From CAWCWN01 sp963799245 (GTDB lineage: Bacteria > Chloroflexota > Ktedonobacteria > Ktedonobacterales > Ktedonobacteraceae), in contig CAWCWN010000003.1 of the NCBI GenBank assembly GCA_963799245.1, positions 682,001-746,000 on the forward strand: a stretch of 64,000 bases of DNA. Reading direction: 5' to 3'. Each line of letters opens with the position of its first letter. The stretch's first letter is position 1. Below are positions 8,780-17,985 of the stretch, in pieces. The notes under the pieces were generated by a model. It ran no database searches and was not told where the DNA came from. It worked only from the letters and a program-made list of their open reading frames with translations. A program made the translations under genes and the position numbers.

Positions 8780-9163
8780 ATGGCTGCTTCGATTGAAGAG
8801 CGCAACCGTATCCTCTCCCTGGTTGAGGCGGGCAATGTGAGCGCGGCCCAGGCAGCACAGTTGCTTGATGCGCTGGCATTGGAATCTACACATCGAGACC
8901 AGGCCGTAAAGGGCGCTCAGCAGCCCAGGCGGCTCGTGCGGGTGCGCGTGACAAACCTGTCCGGCAACCGCCAGAAGTTCAATGTCACTATTCCCGCCGC
9001 ACTCATTGACGTCGGGCTGCGCCTGGGAACGCGCCTGGCGCCACAGCTCAGCGGCAGCGCTCTGGAAGATCTTGCGCGCGCTATCGCGAGTGGCGCGAGC
9101 GGCCGGCTACTTGATTTACAGGACATGGAAGAGGACGAACGAGTAGAAATTTTCACAGAATAA
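8780..9163 (+). CDS. SHOCT-like domain protein
   Basis: A 127-residue protein. The first ~35 residues form the short helical SHOCT-like module (EERNRILSLVEAGNVSAAQA then AQLLDAL) that also appears at the end of the next gene product. The rest, starting RRLVRVRVTNLSGNRQKFNV and including IPAALIDVGLRLGTRLAPQL and a DEDER-like acidic end, is a small domain often paired with it. It lies between the DUF2089 gene and the beta-helix gene with 4-base and 21-base gaps, so the three proteins probably act together. Proteins of this kind appear in envelope-stress operons (YvlB-like), but function here is inference. Confidence 0.7.
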   Translation: MAASIEERNRILSLVEAGNVSAAQAAQLLDALALESTHRDQAVKGAQQPRRLVRVRVTNLSGNRQKFNVTIPAALIDVGLRLGTRLAPQLSGSALEDLARAIASGASGRLLDLQDMEEDERVEIFTE

Positions 9164-9184
9164 CCTGAGACTATGGAGGAAGCA

Positions 9185-10846
9185 ATGGCCCAGCAAACAT
9201 TTGCGCTTGATAAGGAGCCGCGTATAGTGATTACACGCCTCAGAGGCGACCTGACTGTGCGTGCCTGGCAGCAGTCGCTCATTCAAATCGAAAGTGATGG
9301 CAGTGTGTCCGACCTGCGTCAAGAGGGTAACGCAGTAATGATTAGCGATTGCGACAGCGATCTGCTCCTGCAGGTGCCCACTGATACGAGTATCAGCGCC
9401 ACGCATGCCGCGGCGGATGTTGAAATTGATGGCGTGCGCAGGGTAGCTTTAGAAAACATCGCGGGCGATGTCACACTGCGCAACATTTCTGGCGACGCTG
9501 TCCTGGAAGACGTCGCACCTGCGATCGAGCTGACGAAGCTGGGTCGTGACCTGGTCGTGACCTCTGCCCCGGATCTGCGCGTGCGACATACTGTGGGCCA
9601 TGATGCCACGCTGAAGGATGTCGCCGTTGTGGAGATCGAAACGATTGGTGGGGACCTGGCGGTGGCCTCTGGCGAAACAGTCACGGTCGCTACGGTCGGC
9701 GGCGACTTGCAGGCGTCTTACATTGTCGCCGCTCTGCGCTGTGGCCTGGTTGGCGGGGATTGCGCGGTCAGGGGCAGCGCACGCACGCAGGTGGTGATTG
9801 GCAATGTTGGCGGGGACTGCGCGATAGGTGGCGCCGCAAAAGTACATGCCGGCAATATCGCTGGTGATTGCGCCCTGCGCGATGTGCAGGGCGCGGTCGA
9901 ACTGGGGCATATAAGCGGTAGTGGCGATGTGCAGGGTGTGGGTGGGAACCTGCAGGCCGGCACTATTGGCGGTGATGGAGCACTCAAGGGTATCCAGGGC
10001 AGTGTTGAGGTCGGCGGCATCGGCGGCGACCTGCAGCTGCAGGCGCTTTTCCCTGTCGATACCCGTTCGCGCCTGATTGTGGGGGGCGATGCGAAAATCG
10101 TTCTACCCGAGAATGCCGACCTGAATATGCGAGCTACGGTGGGCGGCGATATCAGCGGCCAATCCATTAGCGCGAGCAGGAGTGGCCACCTGCTCAGCCT
10201 CGTCTACGGTGAGGGACGCGCACACCTCGATTTGAACATTGGTGGTGACCTCGACCTGAAAGGTTCGAGCAGTCCCCGCAGTTCGAGCAGCTCCGCTGAT
10301 GCATGGAACGACTTCGGGCATGAGATGTCACAGCTGGGTCGTGACCTGGGTAAGCTCGGCCAGGAGCTTGGTCAGGAGATTGCCTCGGCGTTCAAGGAGT
10401 CGAGCTGGCACCACGGAGCAGGCCTGGCGGATGATATCACGCGCAAGGCCGAAGAGCGGGCCGAGCGCATTAATTTTCGCTTCAATGACCGCGAATGGCG
10501 GCTTGACCCGCAGCGGCTGGAGCGCATTCGCGAACAGGCCAGGCGCGCCGCAAACGAAGGGGTCGCAGGCGCGCTGGACGCGGTAGAACGCGCGATGAGC
10601 AATTTACGCATTCACACGCCCCCACCATTCCCGCCTTCCACGCCTGCGGCGCCCTCGGCCTCTCCAGAACCGGCCGCGGCCCGCAGTGAAACGGCGCCAG
10701 ATAGCGCGCTGCAGGAGCGAACACACGCGGCCGACAAGCGTGGGCTTGACCTGGAGCAAGAGCGTGAAGCCATCCTGCGTATGATCGCGGAGGGGCGCGT
10801 GACTCCCGAAGAGGGAGATCTGCTGCTAGAAGCCCTGGGTAGCTAG
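9185..10846 (+). CDS. Beta-helix (DUF4097-like) protein with C-terminal SHOCT-like domain
   Basis: About 553 residues. Residues about 20-365 consist of short repeats built around IGGDL/VGGDC/ISGSG turns, about 17-20 residues each, predicting a right-handed parallel beta-helix of the DUF4097/adhesin-like kind. Then come a Ser-rich linker, a charged helical region (SQLGRDLGKLGQELGQEI), a Pro-rich linker and a C-terminal SHOCT-like module (EREAILRMIAEGRVTPEEGD). I see no signal peptide or membrane helix, so it may be cytoplasmic. Start 9185 is preferred because GGAGG precedes it by 5 bases; ATG 9173 lacks a site. A strong terminator follows. Confidence 0.7.
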   Translation: MAQQTFALDKEPRIVITRLRGDLTVRAWQQSLIQIESDGSVSDLRQEGNAVMISDCDSDLLLQVPTDTSISATHAAADVEIDGVRRVALENIAGDVTLRNISGDAVLEDVAPAIELTKLGRDLVVTSAPDLRVRHTVGHDATLKDVAVVEIETIGGDLAVASGETVTVATVGGDLQASYIVAALRCGLVGGDCAVRGSARTQVVIGNVGGDCAIGGAAKVHAGNIAGDCALRDVQGAVELGHISGSGDVQGVGGNLQAGTIGGDGALKGIQGSVEVGGIGGDLQLQALFPVDTRSRLIVGGDAKIVLPENADLNMRATVGGDISGQSISASRSGHLLSLVYGEGRAHLDLNIGGDLDLKGSSSPRSSSSSADAWNDFGHEMSQLGRDLGKLGQELGQEIASAFKESSWHHGAGLADDITRKAEERAERINFRFNDREWRLDPQRLERIREQARRAANEGVAGALDAVERAMSNLRIHTPPPFPPSTPAAPSASPEPAAARSETAPDSALQERTHAADKRGLDLEQEREAILRMIAEGRVTPEEGDLLLEALGS

Positions 10847-10858
10847 CCATTGCGGCAG

Positions 10859-10894
10859 AAGAAGCCCGGCCTCAAGAGGCCGGGCTTCTTCTTT
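10859..10894. terminator. Bidirectional intrinsic terminator
   Basis: A perfect 12-bp GC-rich stem GAAGCCCGGCCT with a CAAG loop is flanked by A-rich sequence on the left and T-rich sequence on the right. It lies between converging genes and can stop transcription from both the beta-helix operon and the HtrA gene, whose stop codon it overlaps. Confidence 0.9.
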
Positions 10895-12209
10895 ATCCCT
10901 GCTGCGCCTGCAGCTCACCCAGGGTGACGTTGACTGTCAATTGTTGATTGCCGCGATAGACTTTGACGGAAACCGTATCGCCGGGGTTCCTGGACTGCAG
11001 GGCATCACCAAGTGATGAGATATCGCTGACCGCCGTATTGCCAACCTGGACAATCACATCTCCTGCATGCAGGTTCGCACCCGCCGCCGGCCCGTTCGGC
11101 GTGACATCCACGATTAACGCCCCCTGGTTCACTGAGAGGTTGTCCTGCGCAGCCAGGTTCGCGTCCACGCTCTCGACGCTGACGCCCAGCGCCGCGCGCC
11201 CCGTGTGCGTCACCTTGCCGGTCGCGATGATCTGCGAGGTGATAAACTGCACGCGATTCGAGGGTATGGCAAAACCAACACCATTGGCAGGCGTGTTAAA
11301 CTCGGGGTCGATCGCGCTCAACGTGGGAATACCGACCACCTGGGCCTGCATATTGACAAGCGCGCCGCCGCTGTTGCCCGGGTTGATCGGCGCGTCGGTC
11401 TGAATAGCATTGGGAATGGTAGCCCCGCCCTGTCCCTCACTTACATTGCGCCCCAGCGCGCTGACGATGCCGTTGGTCACCGTCTGAGTAATGCCCAGGG
11501 GGTTGCCGATGGCCAGGACTTCCTGCCCCACAACCAGCTTTGAAGAGTCTCCAAGGCTTGCTACCGTCAGGCCCGACGCCGGAGGCGTAATTTTGATAAC
11601 CGCCAGGTCATCGGTGGCATCGGTACCTACCAGCTGGGCAGTCAGTTTCGTGCCATTATAGAGCACGACATTGATGGACTGCTCCCCCGAAACTACATGG
11701 TCATTGGTGACAATATAGCCGTTTTTGTCGATCACGACGCCCGAACCAATGCCCGAGCCACTCGCTGACGTAACATTTACCTGCACAACCGCGGGTTGAA
11801 CGCGAGCAATCACAGCTTCACGCTGAGCGTCAGTAGTTGAATTGCCAGTAATCGGAGGCAAGGTAGGCACGGGCGCGGAGGGAGCCGTCGCAGCTGTACT
11901 TTGTTGCGTCGTCGCGGCTGTGCCCCTGCCATATTCCCAGCCAGCGAACAGGCCGGTGCCAAAAACCGCCGCCAGCAGCAGCGTCAAGGCGAAAATGGCC
12001 CCCGTACGCAGGCCGCGCGAAGGGCGCCGTGCTGGCGCCGCCGGGTAGATATTTCCTGCGCCCTGCCCCCCCCCATACGCCGTATTTTTGCCGGGAGCAG
12101 GCGTTCTTGTCGCGGTAGTGGCGGTATTATATGTTGGTGCTGAATAAGCGTTTTGTTCGTTTACAGGCTGATACGGCACAGCCTGATCGTCATCATAAGG
12201 ATATGACAT
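10893..12209 (-). CDS. Membrane-anchored HtrA/DegP-type serine protease with PDZ domain
   Basis: About 438 residues. An unusual N-terminal ~65 residues rich in Tyr, Pro, Ala and Thr lies in the cytoplasm, followed by one membrane segment (about residues 69-90) and a Thr/Ala/Pro linker. The protease domain has the triad His ~171 (VTNDHVV), Asp ~201 (TDDLAVI) and Ser ~280 (NPGNSGGALV). One C-terminal PDZ domain contains GPAAGANLHAGDVIVQVG. The enzyme would degrade or refold damaged proteins outside the membrane. ATG 12209 has GGAGG 8 bases upstream. A second gene with the same layout is at 40366. Confidence 0.95.
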   Translation of the reverse strand: MSYPYDDDQAVPYQPVNEQNAYSAPTYNTATTATRTPAPGKNTAYGGGQGAGNIYPAAPARRPSRGLRTGAIFALTLLLAAVFGTGLFAGWEYGRGTAATTQQSTAATAPSAPVPTLPPITGNSTTDAQREAVIARVQPAVVQVNVTSASGSGIGSGVVIDKNGYIVTNDHVVSGEQSINVVLYNGTKLTAQLVGTDATDDLAVIKITPPASGLTVASLGDSSKLVVGQEVLAIGNPLGITQTVTNGIVSALGRNVSEGQGGATIPNAIQTDAPINPGNSGGALVNMQAQVVGIPTLSAIDPEFNTPANGVGFAIPSNRVQFITSQIIATGKVTHTGRAALGVSVESVDANLAAQDNLSVNQGALIVDVTPNGPAAGANLHAGDVIVQVGNTAVSDISSLGDALQSRNPGDTVSVKVYRGNQQLTVNVTLGELQAQQG

Positions 12210-12416
12210 CGCAGTCGCCTCCATGGATGTAGTCTCTATGAGAACCTCTATTTTTACTAAGCTAACTGTAGCGTATGAGTTTCATAAAACATACAGAATT
12301 TTGTAAAAAGATTGTAAGGCCTTTCAATTGTCCGGGTTTGGGGCACAAAGCTCTGAGTGAGGGCTTGCCCTTAACAGACGATGATGCGATAATAGAACCT
12401 CCAGGAGGTCATAAAG

Positions 12417-13457
12417 TTGAAACGAGTGGATAAACAACAGCGAGAGTCAGCGCTCAACGCAGAATCGCACATCGTATCTATTGCACCCAAAAATTTTCCA
12501 GCCGGTGCTAAAGAGGCTCACAGCATAAAGAATGCTGGCAGCGACAACGGGGAACAGGCTGTCCAGGATGAAGGCGTGCAAGCCTTGCTCGACCTTGCCC
12601 TGGCCATGGATAAGGCCGGCTCCTATGAAGATATGCTGGCGACGGCGCAGAAAGCCAGCGAAATCGCTCCCTCCTCCGCCATGGCGCTGGCCTGTAAAGC
12701 GCGCGCTTTACAAAAGCTGGAGCGCCTCTCCGAGGCCACCGTCGCCAATGACCGGGCCCTCTTACTCGCTACCAACCTGCCACTGGCCTGGATCAACCGT
12801 AGTGGCCTGCAAATAGTGCAGGGGCGCTTCCCCGCGGGTCTGCGCAGCGCAGCGCGCGCGATCGAGCTGGCGCCACAGGATCCCCGCGCCTGGGCCAATC
12901 GGGGTATGGCCCTCTTCAACCTCAGCAATATGCTGGATGCCCTGGCAGCCATAAATCAAAGCCTGGCCTGTGATCCCGACTTCCTCTTCGCTCTGCAGAT
13001 GAAGGGCGAGATCTTACGCCATTATGGCCGTATGCACGAGTTGGCAGAGACCATGCAGCATGCGCTTGAGCTGGCGCCTCTGGACACGACCTCTCTCAGC
13101 CTTATGGCCTTCGCAGCTCGCGCGCTCGAAGAATATGAGCAACTGGCAACTATCGCTGAACAGCTCACCCGCCTTGCACCTGCAAGCCTCTTTACCTGGG
13201 ACAGCTACATGCGCGCCTTGCGCGCCCTGGGGCGCTTTAGCGAGGCCGAGGCCGCCATTGATCACTGCCTGGAGCTGGCCCCCGCTGATTTCCGCATCTG
13301 GACGATGAGAGCTGACAACCTGTACAGGCTGGAACGCTATCGCGAAGCCGCCCAGACGGCAGAGCGCGCCTTGCACTTCGATACCCAGTTTGCCCCTGCC
13401 AGGCGTATACATGAAAAAGCCGTACGTATGATGTACCAGCGTAAGAAGAAGCGCTAG
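12417..13457 (+). CDS. Tetratricopeptide repeat protein
   Basis: A 346-residue helical protein made mostly of about eight TPR units (for example PLAWINRSGLQIVQGRF, PRAWANRGMALFNLSNMLD and FRIWTMRADNLYRLERYRE) that end in a very basic tail (QRKKKR). TPR proteins serve as protein-binding scaffolds. No catalytic domain or membrane helix is seen. It starts with TTG, supported by an excellent AGGAGG 8 bases upstream and no better start inside. It stands alone between leftward genes; partners are unknown. Confidence 0.85.
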   Translation: MKRVDKQQRESALNAESHIVSIAPKNFPAGAKEAHSIKNAGSDNGEQAVQDEGVQALLDLALAMDKAGSYEDMLATAQKASEIAPSSAMALACKARALQKLERLSEATVANDRALLLATNLPLAWINRSGLQIVQGRFPAGLRSAARAIELAPQDPRAWANRGMALFNLSNMLDALAAINQSLACDPDFLFALQMKGEILRHYGRMHELAETMQHALELAPLDTTSLSLMAFAARALEEYEQLATIAEQLTRLAPASLFTWDSYMRALRALGRFSEAEAAIDHCLELAPADFRIWTMRADNLYRLERYREAAQTAERALHFDTQFAPARRIHEKAVRMMYQRKKKR

Positions 13458-13484
13458 CGCTTTCTCTCTGCCTGAGCACCTGCG

Positions 13485-14939
13485 CTACTCCTTGGTCACC
13501 AGCGTCTCCAGGAGGGGCAGCAGCAGATCATCGCCGCGCGCGCGCAGGATATCGCGCAGGCGCGCGGCCACCACGACACGAATGCGGCGTTGATGTTGCT
13601 CATAGCGAGCAAGATCATCAGATTGTAACCCGGTGGCCTGGACCCAGGTGACAAGTTCCGCCATGCCGACCGGGGGATGCGCCCCAAAGGTAACCCACAC
13701 GTCCATCTCCCATTTCTCCGGGCGGGGAATATCAAACAGTACCTCGTAGTCAGCAATCTCGAGTTCTAAAGAACGACCAAGCTCAGCCGTCAGGGCCTGT
13801 TCAACATGCCGGCGGCGATGTGCGTCCCAGTAGAGCGCGTCCAGGCGATTGAAGAGGCGGCCCGCCAGGCGGCTAATTTCCAGCACACCCTTATACGCCC
13901 GGCGCAGTTCCAGGTCCCGCGCCAGGCAGCGCGAGCTCGTCGGCACCTGCTCACTCGCCAGCAGCATTAATAGCGAGGCATCATCCAGGCCTACCAGCTG
14001 CTCCGCCCGCAGGACGCCGGCAAGCAATGCCTCCTGGACCGCTCGCATTAACATCACCTGGAAGGCGCGGCTGGTATGATGCCAGTAGATATTATCGAAC
14101 ATCTCCTGGCGCGCGTGCAGCAACGAGTGCAGAGGGCTGATCCCTTTATGCGTCACCACCAGGCGAGCTTCTCCGTGCACGCCAGGGTGGATGCGCAGCG
14201 CGCCCAGTAAGCGCGAGACATCGACGCCTCCGTAAGGCACATTGCAGGCGCGCGCATCTCGCGGCAGATAATCAAGCTTATCCACATCCAGAGCGCCGCT
14301 CAAGAGGTGACGCAGCATCTCATCATCAGCGGACAGTGGCTTCGTTTTAGGCGGGTCGATCACATCGGCCACGCGCTGGGGAGAGAGATGATAATCCCGC
14401 TCAATGATCGTGGCGATTTCCCCGCTCTCGATAAGCGAACGCCCGACTTTCTCATGCAGCACGATGGGGTAGCCCAGTTCCTCGATTGTATGGGAAAATG
14501 GGTAGTGCCCGATGTCGTGCAACAGCGCAGCCACAATCAGGGTCTGAATGCTGCTCGTAGAGACGCCCGCTAGCCCCCCGTCCACGCCCCGCTGCAGTAA
14601 AGCGCGCAGGGCCCGCACGGCCAGGTGGTAACAGCCAAGACTATGCTCATAGCGCGTGTGGGTAGCCCCGGGCCAGACGCGATAGACAAAGCCGAGCTGC
14701 TTCACCTTCTGCAGGCGCAAAAAAGCCGGCGTGCTGATCAATTTCTCCTCACGCGGCCCCAGGGGAATCAAGTCATATAAACTATCGCGCACGGTCGCCA
14801 CCGGCTGTTCATCTGGCAAAAGTGGCAGGCCATGCACGCTGATGGCTTGATACGTGTCCGGCCGGACAACGTCGCCTATTATGCGCGGTGCCTTACGCCG
14901 GCCGCGACTCACTTTCGGCCGCTCTTCTCGCATACTCAT
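13485..14939 (-). CDS. HD-domain phosphohydrolase (dGTPase/SAMHD1-like)
   Basis: About 484 residues. The HD superfamily metal site is clear: RVWPGATHTRYEHSLG (His), AALLHDIGHYPFSHTIEE (HD pair) and DVDKLDYLPRDA (Asp). This pattern matches the dGTPase/YdhJ/SAMHD1 group, which removes triphosphate or phosphate from nucleotides; the exact substrate is not known. ATG 14939 (or 14933) is the likely start, because the frame further upstream runs into the insertion sequence whose target duplication begins at 14974. That insertion, 35 bases before the start, probably separates the gene from its original promoter. Confidence 0.85.
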   Translation of the reverse strand: MSMREERPKVSRGRRKAPRIIGDVVRPDTYQAISVHGLPLLPDEQPVATVRDSLYDLIPLGPREEKLISTPAFLRLQKVKQLGFVYRVWPGATHTRYEHSLGCYHLAVRALRALLQRGVDGGLAGVSTSSIQTLIVAALLHDIGHYPFSHTIEELGYPIVLHEKVGRSLIESGEIATIIERDYHLSPQRVADVIDPPKTKPLSADDEMLRHLLSGALDVDKLDYLPRDARACNVPYGGVDVSRLLGALRIHPGVHGEARLVVTHKGISPLHSLLHARQEMFDNIYWHHTSRAFQVMLMRAVQEALLAGVLRAEQLVGLDDASLLMLLASEQVPTSSRCLARDLELRRAYKGVLEISRLAGRLFNRLDALYWDAHRRRHVEQALTAELGRSLELEIADYEVLFDIPRPEKWEMDVWVTFGAHPPVGMAELVTWVQATGLQSDDLARYEQHQRRIRVVVAARLRDILRARGDDLLLPLLETLVTKE

Positions 14940-14983
14940 ATGCTCGATTGTATCAGAAGCCCGGGAAGGTTGTCCAGCGGGCT

Positions 14984-16304
14984 CAGGGCTTCTCAAAAGT
15001 CTGGGGAGTGAAAAAGAAGAGTCAATCCAGTAGAATGAAACCACTCAAAACACGTTTCATTCAGGAGAGACCCGTCATGGACTATACTACACTGCTTCCG
15101 GAAGTCAAGGAACCCCAGGAGCAAGGCCAAAAGCAGATGCAATCATTGTATGGCATGTGTCAGCACTTGGTGGATGGTCGGGCGGCGCGCGGGAAGCGCT
15201 ATGATCTGGCAGGGGTATTGGTCGTGTTGGTGTTAGCGAAACTGGCAGGAATGAGAAGCCTACTGGGAGCCAGCGAATGGATCAGGCATCAAGAAGAGTT
15301 GCTCCGCGATGAACTCCAGTTGTCCTGGAAACGGATGCCTTGCGCCAATACCTATAGTTATGTCCTGGCTCGTTTGGAAAGTCAGGAGATCAACGCCAAC
15401 CTTGCGGCTTGGTTTGTGCGCAAAGCCGCTGAAAGCCGAAAGGGGGAAGACCCTGGCAGTGGAAAGATCGCACATGAGCATCTAGCGATTGATGGCAAAG
15501 CCCTCAAAGGCACGGGATCGCAGGCATATGGAGGCGAAGACCCGCAACAGCATTTGCTGCATGTGTATGAGGTGCAAACCGGCATCGTTTTGCATCAGTG
15601 TCCGATTGGGGAGAAACGCAATGAAGTGAGTGCTCTCAAACCGTTGCTCACCGAGGCATTGTGCAAAGGGCGGATTTTGACAGCAGATGCGGGGAAGCCG
15701 CTATCACGAGTTCGGTCGTCTTGTCCAGCAGGCAGGAGGGGAGGTGATTGTGATCGTGAAAGACAATACGCCGGTCACGCGCGCCGACCTGGAACTGTTT
15801 TTTGAAGATCCGCAGGCAGACAAGAGGACGTGGCAATCCTACACGCAAATCGAGAAAGGTCATGGCCGTTTAGAACGTCGCACGATTATCACCAGTCCTG
15901 ATCTCAATGACTTTCTGTATCGGGACTGGGGGGATGTTGGGCAGGTGTTCCGCTTACAACGGGAACGCATCTGCAAAGGAAAACACACGGTCGAAGTCAT
16001 CTATGGTTGGACGAGTCTTTCCTTGCAGCAGTGCTCTCCTCAACGTCTTCTGGGCTTGACTCGCGCTCATTGGGCGGTGGAAAATTGTCTCCACTGGCGT
16101 CGCGATGTGACACTGGGAGAGGATCGCTGTGGCGTGCGTCTCGAACCAGTGGCAGCCATGTTGGCGGTTCTGAACACTGTTGTGCTTTCCTTGATGGATT
16201 TCCATCAGGTTTCTAACGTAGCGAGCCAACTGCGCCGTTTCTCGGCTCACCCTCGTGAGGCGATTGCTTGGTTGCTTCCTGGCCACAACTTTTGAGAAGC
16301 CCTG
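14984..16304 (+). mobile_element. ISAs1-like insertion sequence, 1,321 bp
   Basis: Both ends carry the exact 17-bp inverted repeat CAGGGCTTCTCAAAAGT (14984-15000 and 16288-16304). The 10-bp target CCAGCGGGCT is duplicated directly outside (14974-14983 and 16305-16314). The CAGGG terminus, the 10-bp duplication and the transposase type fit the ISAs1 family. The perfect duplication argues for recent insertion. It sits between the divergent HD-phosphohydrolase and Cof genes. Confidence 0.95.
15077..16295 (+). pseudogene. ISAs1-like DDE transposase, frameshifted
   Basis: The first part runs from ATG 15077 (AGGAGA 8 bases upstream) and contains the H-repeat-type N-terminus and the first catalytic Asp in HLAIDGKALKGTG. 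It continues to ILTADA, the second Asp, and then leaves frame at about 15680-15700. The second part continues in another frame with EFGRLVQQAGGEVIVIVKDN, LTRAHWAVENCLHWRRDVTL and GEDRCG with the catalytic Glu, up to 16295. Joined, the parts make a full-length enzyme of about 400 residues. The break may be a disabling mutation, a sequencing error or, less likely, programmed frameshifting. Confidence 0.85.
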
Positions 16305-16323
16305 CCAGCGGGCTCCCAGACAC

Positions 16324-16353
16324 TTGCGATCCACTGCGTCCATTTGGTATAAT
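16324..16353 (+). promoter_or_regulatory. Probable promoter of the Cof-type hydrolase gene
   Basis: A perfect -10 TATAAT (16348-16353) has a moderate -35 TTGCGA (16324-16329) 18 bp upstream. It lies just outside the insertion sequence, so this gene keeps its own promoter. The leader it makes (about 85 nt) contains the hairpin at 16379-16406. Confidence 0.6.
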
Positions 16354-16378
16354 AGAAGCATCTCCACTCCGGAGAGAA

Positions 16379-16406
16379 ATGCGACGGGTATGTCACCCCG
16401 TCGCAT
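16379..16406 (+). promoter_or_regulatory. Hairpin in the leader of the Cof-type gene
   Basis: A perfect 10-bp stem, ATGCGACGGG pairing with CCCGTCGCAT, has an 8-base loop. No T-run follows, so it is not a standard terminator. It lies between promoter and start codon and may affect RNA stability or translation. Confidence 0.45.
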
Positions 16407-16447
16407 CGTCATTACAAGCGATAGCGTACCTGGCACCTGCAAAACAT

Positions 16448-17344
16448 ATGCATACGCAATCAAACCCAACAAACATTAAAATGCTTATCATTGATATAGA
16501 TGGAACGCTCCTCAATCCTGTCGGTCAGATCACGCCCGCGACCCTGGCAAGCGTACGCGCGGCCCGGCAGGCGGGAATTGTTGTAAGCCTGGCGACGGCT
16601 CGCCGCTATTGCAATACGGCGCACATCGCCAGCGAGCTGGGACTGTCCGGGCCCATCATACTCTATGATGGCGCATTAATCGTGCGCCATCCACAGGGCG
16701 AGGTCATCTACAGACGCCCACTGAACGCTCAAATAGCCCAGCAGGGCGTAGATATGCTCGTTCAGCATGGCATCCAGCCCGTGGTTCATCCGAATGATGA
16801 CCTGCTTGAAGAGGTCTGGACGGGGCCGGAGGAGCTTGATAATCTCTGGTTAGACGCCTACTTCGCCGCCTACCCCGATCGCATGCGCCGCAAGCCGCAT
16901 GCTGCCCTCTGCAGCGGCCAGCCCGATCCCCTGCGCGTGGTAGCATTCACCTCGCACGAGTCGATTCAAGCTGTATTGCCCGCCGTTGACGCCCTCAGGT
17001 GCAGCTGGACAACCATTGCACGTGGCAGTTACGGCAGCGCCGAACTGGTCATCATGGATCACGGCTGCTCAAAAGCCAGCGGGGTCGCCGCCCTGGCAGA
17101 GGCTCTGGCGATCTCCATGACGGAGGTCATGGCACTTGGGGACAACAATAATGACATTATCATGCTGAGGACTGCCGGCTGGGGGGTCGCAATGGGGCAG
17201 GCCTCCGCACAGGTCAGGGCGGCGGCTAAAGCGGTTACCGCCAGTAATGAGGAGGATGGCGCAGCGCAGGCAATCTGGCGCTATGCCCTTGGGAGCGCTC
17301 CACAGATCTCTTCAAATTCTCTCAAGCGCGCCACCTGCCTATGA
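16448..17344 (+). CDS. Cof-type HAD-family phosphatase
   Basis: About 298 residues of the HAD superfamily, subclass IIB. Motif I is IDIDGTLLNP with the nucleophile Asp and the acid/base Asp two residues later. Motif III is the Lys of GCSKASGV, and motif IV is MALGDNNNDIIML. A cap domain lies between about residues 95 and 200. Such enzymes dephosphorylate small sugar phosphates or cofactors such as FMN; the substrate cannot be predicted. ATG 16448 is chosen, though ATG 16481, which starts directly at the fold, is possible because neither has a strong ribosome site. Its 3' end overlaps the converging phosphatase gene by 64 bp. Confidence 0.9.
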   Translation: MHTQSNPTNIKMLIIDIDGTLLNPVGQITPATLASVRAARQAGIVVSLATARRYCNTAHIASELGLSGPIILYDGALIVRHPQGEVIYRRPLNAQIAQQGVDMLVQHGIQPVVHPNDDLLEEVWTGPEELDNLWLDAYFAAYPDRMRRKPHAALCSGQPDPLRVVAFTSHESIQAVLPAVDALRCSWTTIARGSYGSAELVIMDHGCSKASGVAALAEALAISMTEVMALGDNNNDIIMLRTAGWGVAMGQASAQVRAAAKAVTASNEEDGAAQAIWRYALGSAPQISSNSLKRATCL

Positions 17345-17949
17345 TTCGGCGCGGCCTGCCAGCGTTTCTCTTCCACCAGGGCCAGGGCGTCATGCGAACT
17401 CATGCCTCCGTAAACGAGCACCGCGCATGTCAGCAGGACGCTGCGCCCCACACCGTGTTCACAGTGAATCAACACTCTACCGCCCTGCTCGATACGCTTA
17501 TGCACCCAGGCGGCCCCTTCCCCCAGTTGTTCGACCGACAGGGGATACGTGTCGGGTGCAGGCAGGTGCAGAAGCTCAATGTGCTCGCGCGCCAGAGCCT
17601 GGGCGTCATCGCTATACTCTGAACGGGTATCCACCACGTGCGTGACTCCTGCGCGAGCCAGGGCGGGAATATCTTGGGTGTGCACGCGCCCGCCCACCGC
17701 TAATTCCCGCGTCACCCAGCTCATGTTCAGTTTATCGGGCAGGGGAATATGCAGGCTCTGAGCCAGACCCTCTGACCAGGAATTTTCCGGGAAAAGACGG
17801 GCCGCGACACGCGTCCATAGTCGATATGAAATGCGCACCAGGCCGGTAAAAAACCAGCGCGGCGTGGAGAAATGTACCTGCCGCCTCTCAACGACCAGTG
17901 TCTCAGGGACATCAAGCGGAGGCGGGGAAATGCTTGGATCGGATGACAT
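17281..17949 (-). CDS. Dual-specificity protein phosphatase-like protein
   Basis: A 222-residue protein. Residues about 75-215 form a cysteine-based phosphatase domain. The P-loop IHCEHGVGRS contains the catalytic Cys and the Arg of the CX5R motif, and a general-acid Asp is likely in LHLPAPDTYPL. These enzymes remove phosphate from Tyr/Ser/Thr residues or from lipids and RNA. The N-terminal ~70 residues are basic with a short amphipathic stretch (WFFTGLVRISYRLWTR) that could contact membrane. It is the last gene of the leftward group rpmE - glycosyltransferase - DUF1385 - phosphatase (36-base gap upstream), a context that suggests an envelope role. Confidence 0.85.
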   Translation of the reverse strand: MSSDPSISPPPLDVPETLVVERRQVHFSTPRWFFTGLVRISYRLWTRVAARLFPENSWSEGLAQSLHIPLPDKLNMSWVTRELAVGGRVHTQDIPALARAGVTHVVDTRSEYSDDAQALAREHIELLHLPAPDTYPLSVEQLGEGAAWVHKRIEQGGRVLIHCEHGVGRSVLLTCAVLVYGGMSSHDALALVEEKRWQAAPNHRQVARLREFEEICGALPRA

Positions 17950-17985
17950 GCTTTAGTTTATCCTTTATATACTACTTCTGGATGT

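Noticed and set aside
14940..15044. Extended N-terminus of the HD phosphohydrolase
   Set aside because: The extra codons run into the insertion sequence and its target duplication, so they are not part of the original gene.
16379..16406. Terminator before the Cof-type gene
   Set aside because: The hairpin is perfect but lacks a T-run and sits between promoter and start codon; it is kept only as a leader hairpin.
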